In this document: in pieces, positions 45,304 to 52,872 of the stretch
Position numbering within the stretch: position 1 is the stretch's first letter
Layout of the letters: every line of letters begins with the position of its first letter
Assembly (NCBI RefSeq): GCF_001653515.1
Contig: NZ_LYOY01000040.1
Coordinates: 124,001-188,000 of the forward strand
DNA: 64,000 bases
DNA from: Streptomyces sp. ERV7
GTDB taxonomy: Bacteria > Actinomycetota > Actinomycetes > Streptomycetales > Streptomycetaceae
Direction: 5' to 3'
The notes under the pieces: model-generated
What the model was told of the DNA's origin: nothing
Database searches by the model: none
What the model saw: only the letters and a program-made list of their open reading frames with translations
Position numbers and translations under genes: made by a program

Positions 45304-45440
45304 GTCGCCGCCCCCCATAGGCTCGAACCAGGGCGCAAGCCCTCATCGAACTTACGTTCCTCCGTAGGGTGGGTCAAGTTGCTGACCAGCGGACGGCACC
45401 GCCCCGAGCGGAGCCCGCCGCGAAACAATTAGGGGGCGGG

Positions 45441-46148
45441 ATGACCGAAATCAAGAACTATCTGCGGTCGCTGGAGCGGAGCCGTGCGGCGCTGCGGAGC
45501 AAGGACCGGCCGCGCACCTTCGCGCTGGCCGGGCGCGAGTGGGATCTGCTGGACGGGGTGTTCGCTCCGCCGTTCTCCGCGTCGACCGGCGCGGCCATGG
45601 AGCTGCTCGGGCTGACCGGACCGGAACGGGCCTCCTGGCAGGGCTCCCTGCTCGAAGTGGGCAGCGGCACCGGCGTGATCGCCATCTGCGCCGCACTGGC
45701 GGGCTGCGACCCGGTGACGGCCCTGGACATCAACGAGCAGGCCGTGCGCAACACGGCGCTCAACGCGCGGCGGCACGGCGTCACGGACAGGCTGACCGCC
45801 GTGCACAGCGACCTGTTCGACGCGCTCGGGACCGAGGAGCGCTACGACACCGTCTACTGGCACTCCCCGTTCGTGCTCGCCCCGCCCACGTACCGCCACG
45901 AGACCGTCCACGAACAGGCGTACGTGGACCCGGGCTACCGCGCCCACCGTCGCTATCTCGCCGAGGCCCCGGCCTTCGCGGCCGAGGGGGGAAGGGTGCT
46001 GCTCCACTTCAGCGACCGCGGGGACATCGACGCGCTGCACGCGATCGCGGCCGAGTGCGGCCGTGCCCTTCAGGTGCTGGGCAGCCGCCGCATCGGCGAG
46101 GGCACCGAGACCGTCGAGCACATTCTCTACGGGATAACCGCGCCATGA
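45441..46148 (+). CDS. Class I SAM-dependent methyltransferase, PrmC-like
   Basis: The predicted protein is 235 aa from ATG 45441 (GGGGGCGGG just upstream). Motif I SLLEVGSGTGVIAICAAL binds SAM; ALDINEQAVRNTALN is the acidic loop. The motif IV position reads YWHSPFV where N-methyltransferases of the PrmC type usually have NPPY/NPPF. The HSPF variant suggests an N- or O-methyltransferase with a changed acceptor. Its stop overlaps the start of pabAB (ATGA), so the two proteins act in one pathway, perhaps methylating a PABA- or phenazine-derived amine. Acceptor unknown. Confidence 0.8.
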   Translation: MTEIKNYLRSLERSRAALRSKDRPRTFALAGREWDLLDGVFAPPFSASTGAAMELLGLTGPERASWQGSLLEVGSGTGVIAICAALAGCDPVTALDINEQAVRNTALNARRHGVTDRLTAVHSDLFDALGTEERYDTVYWHSPFVLAPPTYRHETVHEQAYVDPGYRAHRRYLAEAPAFAAEGGRVLLHFSDRGDIDALHAIAAECGRALQVLGSRRIGEGTETVEHILYGITAP

Positions 46149-48250
46149 AGAAAGCCGTACGCACCCTGCTCGTCGACAACTACGACTCGTTTACCTTCAA
46201 TCTTTACCACTCGCTCGCCCGGGCGGGCGGGGCGGAACCGGTGGTCGTCCGCAATGACGATCCGGGATGGGATTCCGCGCGCCTCAGTGAATTCGACAAT
46301 GTCGTGCTTTCCCCGGGACCCGGCCATCCCGGCCGCGCGGCCGACTTCGGGATTTGCCGGGAGATCGTCGAACGGACGGAGATTCCGCTCCTCGGAATCT
46401 GCCTGGGCCACCAGGGAACGGCGCTGCTGCACGGCGCCGTCGTGGAGCGTGCTCCCGAACCGCGCCACGGCCGCACCTCCCCCGTACGGCACACCGGTGA
46501 GGACCTGTTCAGGGGTGTCCCCTCGCCGTTCGAGGCGGTGCGCTACCACTCGCTGACCGTCACCTCGCTGCCCGAGGAGATGGAGGCGGTGGCCTGGACG
46601 GCCGACGGCGTCCTCATGGGACACCGCCACCGGCACCGGCCGCTGTGGGGGCTCCAGTTCCACCCCGAGTCGATCCTGACCGAGTTCGGGGATGAACTTC
46701 TCCTGAATTTCACGGAGTTGACGCGGGAGTGGCACCGCGCACACGGTACGGGAGCGGTCCGGAGCACCCTCCCGCGTCCGGTGAAAACCCTCGGTGCGGC
46801 GGCGGAGCCGGACGAGGCCGCGCCGCGGAAACTGCGCGTCCTGGAAGCGCGGCTGCCCACCCGCTGGAGCGACGAGGTGGCCTTCCACCGGCTGTTCGGC
46901 CGCAGCGCCAACGCCTTCTGGCTGGACAGCAGCCGGCCCGACGCGGACGCGGGCCGCTTCTCGGTGCTCGGCGACGCGGCGGGACCGCTGGCCCGGGTGG
47001 CGCGCGCCGACGCGCACGACGGCACCGTCACGCTGGAGTGCGCGGCGGGGCGGCGGACCATCACCGCCGACTTCCTCGACTGGCTGGACCGCGACCTGAA
47101 GGCCGTCCATGTCGAACTCCCCGACCTGCCCTTCGACTTCGCGCTCGGCTGGGTCGGCTATCTCGGCTACGAGCTGAAGGCGCAGTGCGGCGGCGAGAGC
47201 GCCCATCGCTCCGAGGACCCGGACGCCGCCCTGGTCTTCGCCGACCGCGCGGTGGTCCTCGACCACCTCACCGGCCTCACCCATCTGCTCGCGCTCACCG
47301 AGGAGGGGGACGAGGACGCGGCCCACGCCTGGCTGGGCGCGACCGCGCGGGCCCTGGAGTCGGCGGCGGGCGAGGAACTGGGCGAACCGGCCGCCCCCGC
47401 CGCGCCCTCCGCCATCCGGCTGCGGCACGAACGGGACGCGTATCTGCGCCTCATCGATGCCTGCCGGCAGGAGATCGCGGCGGGCGAGACCTACGAGGTG
47501 TGTCTGACGAACCAGGCCGAGGCCGCGTTCGACGGCGACCCGTGGGAGGCGTACCGGCTGCTGCGCCGCGTCAGTCCCGCCCCGTACGGCGCGCTGCTGC
47601 GGTTCGGGCGGCTCGGTGTGCTCAGCACCTCGCCCGAGCGGTTCCTGCGGGTGGAGGCGGACGGCACGGCGACCTCCCAACCCATCAAGGGCACCCGGCC
47701 GCGCGGGGCGACGCCCGAGCAGGACGCGGCGCTCGTGGCCCAGCTGCGCTCGGACGAGAAGGACCGGGCGGAGAACCTGATGATCGTGGACCTGGTCCGC
47801 AACGACCTGGGCCGCAACGCCGAGATCGGCTCGGTGGAGGTGCCGCGCCTCTTCGACGTCGAGACGTACGCCACCGTCCACCAGCTGGTGAGCACGGTAC
47901 GGGCCCGGCTCCGGCCGGACCGCAGCGCGGTGGACTGTGTGCGTGCCGCGTTCCCGGCGGGCTCGATGACCGGCGCCCCCAAGATCCGCACCATGCGCCT
48001 CATCGACGCCCTGGAGGCGGGCCCCCGGGGCGTCTTCTCCGGCGCCATCGGCTACTTCTCGCTCTCCGGCGCCGCCGATCTGAGCGTGGCGATCCGTACG
48101 GCGGTGCTCACCCCGGGCCGGGTCAGGTACGGGGTCGGCGGGGCGATCGTCGCCCTGTCGGACCCGGAGGCCGAGTTCGAGGAGACGGCGGTGAAATCGG
48201 CGCCGCTGCTCGCGCTGACCGGCGCCGCCTTCCCGGGCCGCAGGTCATAG
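46145..48250 (+). CDS. pabAB: Fused aminodeoxychorismate synthase (PabAB)
   Basis: This 701-aa protein has an N-terminal amidotransferase (DNYDSFTFNLYHSLARAGG; Cys in LLGICLGHQG; FHPESILTEFG), then a chorismate domain with QPIKGTRPRGATPEQ, whose Lys marks PabB-type 4-amino-4-deoxychorismate synthases, and SMTGAPKIRTMRLIDALE. It makes ADC for p-aminobenzoate or p-aminophenylalanine-type units. The cluster thus encodes two chorismate aminating enzymes, ADC (here) and ADIC (PhzE). The first ~90 codons contain many A/T-ending codons (TTT, AAT, CTT, GAT), unlike the rest of the gene. No PabC lyase is seen beside it. Confidence 0.93.
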   Translation: MKKAVRTLLVDNYDSFTFNLYHSLARAGGAEPVVVRNDDPGWDSARLSEFDNVVLSPGPGHPGRAADFGICREIVERTEIPLLGICLGHQGTALLHGAVVERAPEPRHGRTSPVRHTGEDLFRGVPSPFEAVRYHSLTVTSLPEEMEAVAWTADGVLMGHRHRHRPLWGLQFHPESILTEFGDELLLNFTELTREWHRAHGTGAVRSTLPRPVKTLGAAAEPDEAAPRKLRVLEARLPTRWSDEVAFHRLFGRSANAFWLDSSRPDADAGRFSVLGDAAGPLARVARADAHDGTVTLECAAGRRTITADFLDWLDRDLKAVHVELPDLPFDFALGWVGYLGYELKAQCGGESAHRSEDPDAALVFADRAVVLDHLTGLTHLLALTEEGDEDAAHAWLGATARALESAAGEELGEPAAPAAPSAIRLRHERDAYLRLIDACRQEIAAGETYEVCLTNQAEAAFDGDPWEAYRLLRRVSPAPYGALLRFGRLGVLSTSPERFLRVEADGTATSQPIKGTRPRGATPEQDAALVAQLRSDEKDRAENLMIVDLVRNDLGRNAEIGSVEVPRLFDVETYATVHQLVSTVRARLRPDRSAVDCVRAAFPAGSMTGAPKIRTMRLIDALEAGPRGVFSGAIGYFSLSGAADLSVAIRTAVLTPGRVRYGVGGAIVALSDPEAEFEETAVKSAPLLALTGAAFPGRRS

Positions 48251-48264
48251 CGGCCCGGGAAGGC
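48227..48264. terminator. Bidirectional hairpin between pabAB and the FAD oxidoreductase
   Basis: GCCTTCCCGGGCCGC / GCGGCCCGGGAAGGC, a perfect 15-bp stem with loop AGGTCATA. The left arm includes the last pabAB codons and the loop contains the stop codon. Confidence 0.85.
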
Positions 48265-48278
48265 GGGATCGGCCCGGC

Positions 48279-49778
48279 TCAGCCGGCGGCGGGCACGGCG
48301 TCCCGTGCCCGCGGCGCCGGGAGCTCGGCGAGGGCGGCGGCGATCTCGTCGGCGCGCCGGGTGAACGCGGCGACGGCGCTGACGAAGTAGTAGGCGCCGC
48401 GCGTCAGTTCGCCGAGCACGAAGAGGTGGTCGTCGGCCTGCCCGGAGGTGTCCAGCGCCCGGCCGGTCACCTCGTCGACCCGGATGCCGCCGTGCGGGTG
48501 GTCGGCGAGGAGGCCGGAGGTGCGGGCCAGCCCCAACATGCCTCCGGCCGACGGGGGTTCGGGCCGGTAGACCGAGGTGACCGCGTTGACCACCAGGTCG
48601 GCGCGGTCCGCGGCACCGTCCTCGTACCGCACGAGGAAGCCGTCTCCGTCCCGCTCGACGGTCTCGATCCCGGCGCGCACCCGCAGCCGCTTCTCGTCGC
48701 ACAGCTCGACCAGCTTGACGGCGGTGGACTGCGGGATGGGCGAGGCGAAGCTCCACAGCCGGGAGTGCAGGGTGCGCAGCACCTCTTCCCGGTCGCCCTC
48801 GTCCAGGGCGAGCCACAGGTCCTGGCCGATCTCGATGACCGCGCGCTGGAGGAGCTGGGTGCCGATGTCGTCGGAGAGAGCGTCGTCGAGCTGGCGGCGC
48901 AGCCGCTCCTCGGCCGGGGCCGGGTCCATGATGTCGGCGGCGACCGCGGCGAAGTCGCCGCCCGCCGCCTCGACCTCCTCGCGGGCGAGCGCGGCGATGT
49001 CCGCCATCCGCACCGGCCTGGGCAGCGCCGCGAGCCGTTCGGCGGTCAGCACCGCCGGCAGCACACGGGCCGCCTTGCGGCGCACCGAGGGCAGCAGCCC
49101 GGACCGGGAGGCCAGGGTGACGCGTCCCCGGTGGCCGAAGGCGCGCAGGGCCATCAGTACATCGGTGGCGATCATGCCGGAGCCGATGACCGCGATCTCC
49201 GCGTCCTGCGGGACCTCGGCGAGGGCTTCGCGCAGGGGGTACGGGTCGTCGATGTAGCCCGGGGTGCCGTTCAGCCCGTAGGCGTCGTCGTCGGCCCGCC
49301 CGCCGACGCACAGCACCGCCTGGTCCACCCGTACGCTCCCGCTCGCGTACCGGATGACGACGCCCGCCCCGTCGCGCTCGACCCCGGTGGCCGTCTCCTC
49401 GACCGAGCGGATGCTCCACCCGGCCGCGCGCAGCGTCTCCAGGGCCTCCTCGACCCCGTCCTCCAGGTAGTCCCCGTAGACCGGCCGGGACAGGAAGCGG
49501 TGCACGCCCCGCTCGTCCGGGTGCACGGCGAGGCCCTTGGCCTCGGCCCACCGCACGCCGTGCTGGGCGTCGTTGAGGTACAGCGACATGCCGATCATCG
49601 GCCCGTTGGCGAGGACCGCCTCGGTGTCGCGCTGGTAGGCGCGGCCGCGCCAGCGGCCCTCGGGGCGGTCCACGAGGACCAGCTCGCCCGGCCCGCCGAA
49701 CTGCTCGTGCCGGGCGGCGAGCGCGGCCACCATCGTGGCCCCCACGGTTCCGCATCCGATCACGCCGATGCTGGGCAT
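48279..49778 (-). CDS. FAD/NAD(P)-binding oxidoreductase
   Basis: The predicted protein is 499 aa from ATG 49776. First Rossmann loop IGVIGCGTVGATMVAAL, second dinucleotide site EIAVIGSGMIATDVLMALRA (about 190-210), and late segment HLFVLGELTRGAYYFVSAV typical of the FAD/NAD(P)-binding (PF13454-type) family. It may be an NAD(P)H-dependent flavin oxygenase. Last gene of the phzB-phzF-BBE-FAD operon, 26 bp after the BBE oxidase, so a tailoring hydroxylation or ring oxidation of the phenazine scaffold is likely. It is only distantly like the CreE-type protein at 4004. Confidence 0.75.
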   Translation of the reverse strand: MPSIGVIGCGTVGATMVAALAARHEQFGGPGELVLVDRPEGRWRGRAYQRDTEAVLANGPMIGMSLYLNDAQHGVRWAEAKGLAVHPDERGVHRFLSRPVYGDYLEDGVEEALETLRAAGWSIRSVEETATGVERDGAGVVIRYASGSVRVDQAVLCVGGRADDDAYGLNGTPGYIDDPYPLREALAEVPQDAEIAVIGSGMIATDVLMALRAFGHRGRVTLASRSGLLPSVRRKAARVLPAVLTAERLAALPRPVRMADIAALAREEVEAAGGDFAAVAADIMDPAPAEERLRRQLDDALSDDIGTQLLQRAVIEIGQDLWLALDEGDREEVLRTLHSRLWSFASPIPQSTAVKLVELCDEKRLRVRAGIETVERDGDGFLVRYEDGAADRADLVVNAVTSVYRPEPPSAGGMLGLARTSGLLADHPHGGIRVDEVTGRALDTSGQADDHLFVLGELTRGAYYFVSAVAAFTRRADEIAAALAELPAPRARDAVPAAG

Positions 49779-49804
49779 GTGGTGGTCCTTTCCTGAAGCA
49801 GAGA

Positions 49805-51175
49805 TCAGCGGGCCGGGGGGATGTTGTGGTAGCCGCGGAACAGGTTCCCGGGGTCGTACACGGCCTTCAGCGCGGCCAGCCGCTCGTAGTCGGCCTCGTC
49901 GTAGCAGGCCCGCAGCTGCTCGGCCGTGACGGGGCCGCCGAGCAGGAAGTTGGGCGCGACACCGAGGATCCGGTCGCCGAAGAGCTCGTAGACCCGCTCG
50001 TGGCCGGCCCGCTCGGCGGCGGCCACGTCGTCGCCCGCACCGGCGGGGATACGGCTCAGCACCCGCACCAGGAAGCGGGCGTCGCGGTGGCCGACCGCGG
50101 AGGGCACCTCGGGGCGGCGGGCCATCGCACCGCCCATGTGGTTGATCTGGACGACGCAGTTGAGGCCGGAGCCCGGCCCGGTCAGCTCCAGGATCCGCGC
50201 GGCCGTCTCCGCGTCGAGGTCGTCGACCAGGACGTTGGTGCCGTAGTACGCCATCGGGGTCGGCGGGTCGCGGTAGATGGAGTCCGAGTCGGTGTACGGC
50301 ATCTCGGTGAGCGTGTCGAGGACGTACGGGCCGATCGCGCGCAGCGGGGCGACCGCCGCCTCGCCGTCCGCGGTGCTGCCGGTGTGGGCGATCCGGATGT
50401 GCGCGGTGTACTGGCCGCGTACCGGCTCGGGCACCGCGGGCTTGTCCGGGAAGGGCACCAGGCCGATCGAGGAGGTCATCTCCTCGCCCACGCCCGCCGT
50501 CCACTCCAGCCAGGAGCGCAGGGCGTCGGGCACGTACCGCTCGGCGAAGTACAGTCCGCCGCCGTAGATCCGGGGCTGGTGGACCAGCTCCACGTCCAGC
50601 GAGGTGACCACGCCGAAGTTGCCCCCGGCGCCGCGCAGCGCCCAGAACAGGTCCGGGTCGCTGTCGGCCGTGACGTGCCGCAGCTCGCCGTCGGCGGTGA
50701 CGATCTCGGCCGCCCTGATCCGGTCGGCGGCGAAGCCGTGGGTGCGGGCCAGCAGGCCGATGCCGCCCTCGACGGTGTAGCCGACCGCGCCGACGCCGAG
50801 CGTGCTGCCCGAGAGCGGCGCGAGGCCGTGCAGCGCCGCCTCCCGGATCACGTCGCCCCACGGGGTTCCGGCCTGGATGCGGGCGACGCGGGTGCCGGGG
50901 TCGACCTCGACGCCGCGCATCCGCGCGGTGGTCACCAGGACGCCGCCGGCCCGGTCGCCGGGCAGGCCGTGGCCGGTGGACTGCACCGCGAGGGGCAGCC
51001 CCCGCCCGGCGGCCAGCCGGACGGCGGCGCGGACGTCGTCCGGCCCCTTGGCGCCGACCACGACGTCCGGCCGCTGGCCGAACCCGAGCTGGTAGGCGGC
51101 GACCTCCTCGGCGTAGCCCGCCGACTCCTGGTCGAGGACCGGGCCTTCACCGGCGATGTCTACGGGCACGCTCAC
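49805..51175 (-). CDS. BBE-like FAD-linked oxidase
   Basis: This 456-aa protein of the berberine-bridge/6-hydroxynicotine oxidase family has PP-loop text VQSTGHGLPGDRAGGVLVTT with the His that binds FAD covalently. The Cys for a second covalent link is absent (GYTVEGGIGLLARTHG), so flavin attachment is probably single. FAD domain continues with LFWALRGAGGNFGVVTS and the C-terminal BBE segment is ALKAVYDPGNLFRGYHNIPP. These enzymes abstract hydride and pass it to oxygen. In a cluster lacking phzG it could perform a dehydrogenation of the reduced phenazine. It lies 12 bp after phzF. Confidence 0.88.
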   Translation of the reverse strand: MSVPVDIAGEGPVLDQESAGYAEEVAAYQLGFGQRPDVVVGAKGPDDVRAAVRLAAGRGLPLAVQSTGHGLPGDRAGGVLVTTARMRGVEVDPGTRVARIQAGTPWGDVIREAALHGLAPLSGSTLGVGAVGYTVEGGIGLLARTHGFAADRIRAAEIVTADGELRHVTADSDPDLFWALRGAGGNFGVVTSLDVELVHQPRIYGGGLYFAERYVPDALRSWLEWTAGVGEEMTSSIGLVPFPDKPAVPEPVRGQYTAHIRIAHTGSTADGEAAVAPLRAIGPYVLDTLTEMPYTDSDSIYRDPPTPMAYYGTNVLVDDLDAETAARILELTGPGSGLNCVVQINHMGGAMARRPEVPSAVGHRDARFLVRVLSRIPAGAGDDVAAAERAGHERVYELFGDRILGVAPNFLLGGPVTAEQLRACYDEADYERLAALKAVYDPGNLFRGYHNIPPAR

Positions 51176-51187
51176 TGGACAGCCTCT

Positions 51188-52021
51188 CTATACGTAGATC
51201 GTGCCGCGGGCGAGGACCGCACCGTGGCCGCCGACGTACACCGCGTCGACCCGGTCCCCCTCGCCCTCGACGTTGGCGTACATGGGGGAAGGCCGGCCCA
51301 TCTCGACGCCCTGGAGGACCTCGATGTCCTGGCCGTAGGAGGCGAACCCGTGGCGCGCCAGGTGGATGGCGACGGGGCCGGCCGCGGAGCCGGTCGCCGC
51401 GTCCTCGACGACGCCGTACGCCGGGGAGAACATCCGCGACCGCCAGTGCGTGCCGGAGCCCGCGAAGCAGTAGGCCGACATGTCCGGGAAGGCGCGCAGC
51501 GCGTTGTGGTCCGGGGTCAGGGCGGAGAGCGCCTCGACGCTCTCCAGGCCGACCAGCACGTGCCGGGGCCCGTTGCGGTAGGCCTCGACGGGGGTGACCG
51601 ACGCGTCCAGGCCGAGCGCCGCGAGCAGCGCCTCGGTGTGCTCGTAGGGCTCCCACACGGGGATGGGCTGGGCCATCCGTACGGAGGTGGCGTCGTCGTC
51701 GTGGACCAGCTCGAAGGGGACGGCGCCCATGGCGGTCTCCAGGACCAGCCGGTCCGCCTTGCGCGGGCGGCCGATGGCGACCGCCGTGCCCAGGATCGGA
51801 TGCCCGGCGAACGGCAGCTCGTTGACCGGCGTGAAGATCCGGATGCGCGCGTCGCCGCCCTGCTCGGCCGGGAGCACGAAGGTGCACTCGGAGAGGTTCA
51901 TCTCCTTGGCGATCCGCTGCATCACCTCGGCCGTGAGGTCCCCGGCGTCGAAGAACACGGCCACCGGATTGCCTTCGAGCGGGGTACGCGAAAAGGCGTC
52001 CACCACCGTGTACTCATGCAT
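51188..52021 (-). CDS. phzF: PhzF, dihydro-hydroxyanthranilate isomerase
   Basis: This 277-aa protein starts MHEYTVVDAF with AGGAG 9-10 bp upstream. Diaminopimelate-epimerase-like fold: GNPVAVFFDAGDLT, Glu45 in MNLSECTFVL (same number as the catalytic Glu of Pseudomonas PhzF), and NELPFAGHPILGTA, then ATGSAAGPVAIHL in the second half. It isomerises trans-2,3-dihydro-3-hydroxyanthranilate to the ketone that dimerises to the phenazine core. Second gene of the phzB-phzF operon. Confidence 0.96.
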   Translation of the reverse strand: MHEYTVVDAFSRTPLEGNPVAVFFDAGDLTAEVMQRIAKEMNLSECTFVLPAEQGGDARIRIFTPVNELPFAGHPILGTAVAIGRPRKADRLVLETAMGAVPFELVHDDDATSVRMAQPIPVWEPYEHTEALLAALGLDASVTPVEAYRNGPRHVLVGLESVEALSALTPDHNALRAFPDMSAYCFAGSGTHWRSRMFSPAYGVVEDAATGSAAGPVAIHLARHGFASYGQDIEVLQGVEMGRPSPMYANVEGEGDRVDAVYVGGHGAVLARGTIYV

Positions 52022-52068
52022 GGAACGGGGTCTCCTGGAGGGGGAGTGCGAAAAGGCGGGAGCGGGGA

Positions 52069-52557
52069 TCAGGTGGGGATTCCCTCGCGCTTCACCGACG
52101 GGACCGGGATCCCCAGGGCGCGCAGCTGCTGGTTCGGGTTCATGAACTCCCGCTCCAGCTTGATCTTCCCGTTCTCGAACTCGAAGGAATGAAGGAAGTG
52201 GTTCCGGTAGTACCCCTCGGGGTAACCCGGGAAAAGGATCTTGCCTTCGCCGTCGCACTCCACCCAGAAACGGTTCGGGTCCTGCGTCTCGAAGATCTCG
52301 ACGTTGGTCCACACCCAGTCCGGGAAGCACTTGAGCGACCACACCGCGTGCTCGCCGAGGGTGTCGCGGCCGCGGATGGCGATGGGCTCGCCGGTGTCGG
52401 TGGTCCACAGACCGCCGACGCCGTCCTCGGTGAACAGCAGATGGCGCTTCAGCCGGTCCTCGCCACGGCAGTTCATGTACTGCTCGACGATGGCGCGGTT
52501 GCTCCTGCGGAGCTCCGCGTCGTCCTGGAACGCCTGCGGCTGGGTGGTCTCCGACAT
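52069..52557 (-). CDS. phzB: PhzB, phenazine ring-condensing protein
   Basis: The predicted protein is 162 aa from ATG 52555 with GGAGGA 7 bp upstream. NTF2-like fold with the full phenazine signature: RAIVEQYMNCRGEDRLKRHL, FTEDGVGGLWTTDTGEPI, GEHAVWSLKCFPDWVW and KLEREFMNPNQQLRALGI. His70 and Glu137 align with the active residues His73 and Glu140 of Burkholderia/Pseudomonas PhzB, so this is PhzB-type and not inactive PhzA. It catalyses imine formation between two PhzF products. Only one copy is present, as in other actinobacterial clusters. First gene of its operon. Confidence 0.96.
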   Translation of the reverse strand: MSETTQPQAFQDDAELRRSNRAIVEQYMNCRGEDRLKRHLLFTEDGVGGLWTTDTGEPIAIRGRDTLGEHAVWSLKCFPDWVWTNVEIFETQDPNRFWVECDGEGKILFPGYPEGYYRNHFLHSFEFENGKIKLEREFMNPNQQLRALGIPVPSVKREGIPT

Positions 52558-52580
52558 CGCTCGTCCTCCAAGGCTGTGTT

Positions 52581-52645
52581 TGCGTGCCGCGTCTGCGTGC
52601 CGCGTCTGCGTGCCGCGTCGGCGTGCCGCGTCTGGTCGCCGCGTC
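52581..52645. repeat. Five tandem 13-bp repeats in the phzB leader
   Basis: TGCGTGCCGCGTC occurs three times exactly (52581-52619), once as GGCGTGCCGCGTC and once degenerate as TGGTCGCCGCGTC. On the phz coding strand the unit reads GACGCGGCACGCA. It sits 24-88 bp upstream of the phzB start codon, so it may be in the transcribed leader or the promoter spacer. Copy number may vary between strains. Confidence 0.85.
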
Positions 52646-52701
52646 GGCCGGTGTACGTGCCGGGGCACCGGGGTCCTGTGCTGCGACCCTGTTCCGGGGC
52701 C

Positions 52702-52870
52702 CGGCGCACTGGCAACCGGGTACCGGGGACTTTGGCAAGTACCGGCGAGACCACGTACCGACCTGACGGAGTCCGCGCGGGCCGCGGCGCACTGGCAACC
52801 GGGTACCGGGGACTTTGGCAAGTACCGGCGAGACCACGTACCGACCTGACGGAGTCCGCGCGGGCCGCGG
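52702..52870. repeat. 83-bp-period direct repeat upstream of the phzB operon
   Basis: Two identical copies (52702-52787 and 52785-52870, overlapping by 3 bp) fill the region between the phzB leader and the LysR stop. Each contains three GTACCG hexamers (for example starting at about 52719, 52738 and 52754) and GACCTGACGGAGT. The second copy ends 2 bp before the lysR stop. This is the only space for the phzB-phzF operon promoter, so the duplication probably doubles promoter or operator elements. Confidence 0.85.
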
Positions 52871-52872
52871 TC

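Noticed and set aside
48279..49778. Second CreE-like aspartate N-oxygenase in the phz cluster
   Set aside because: It is about 150 residues shorter than CreE, has a different N-terminus (IGVIGCGTVGATMV) and no adjacent lyase gene; called a generic FAD/NAD(P) oxidoreductase.
52581..52645. CRISPR array
   Set aside because: The 13-bp units are directly adjacent with no spacers and there are no cas genes; it is a simple tandem repeat.
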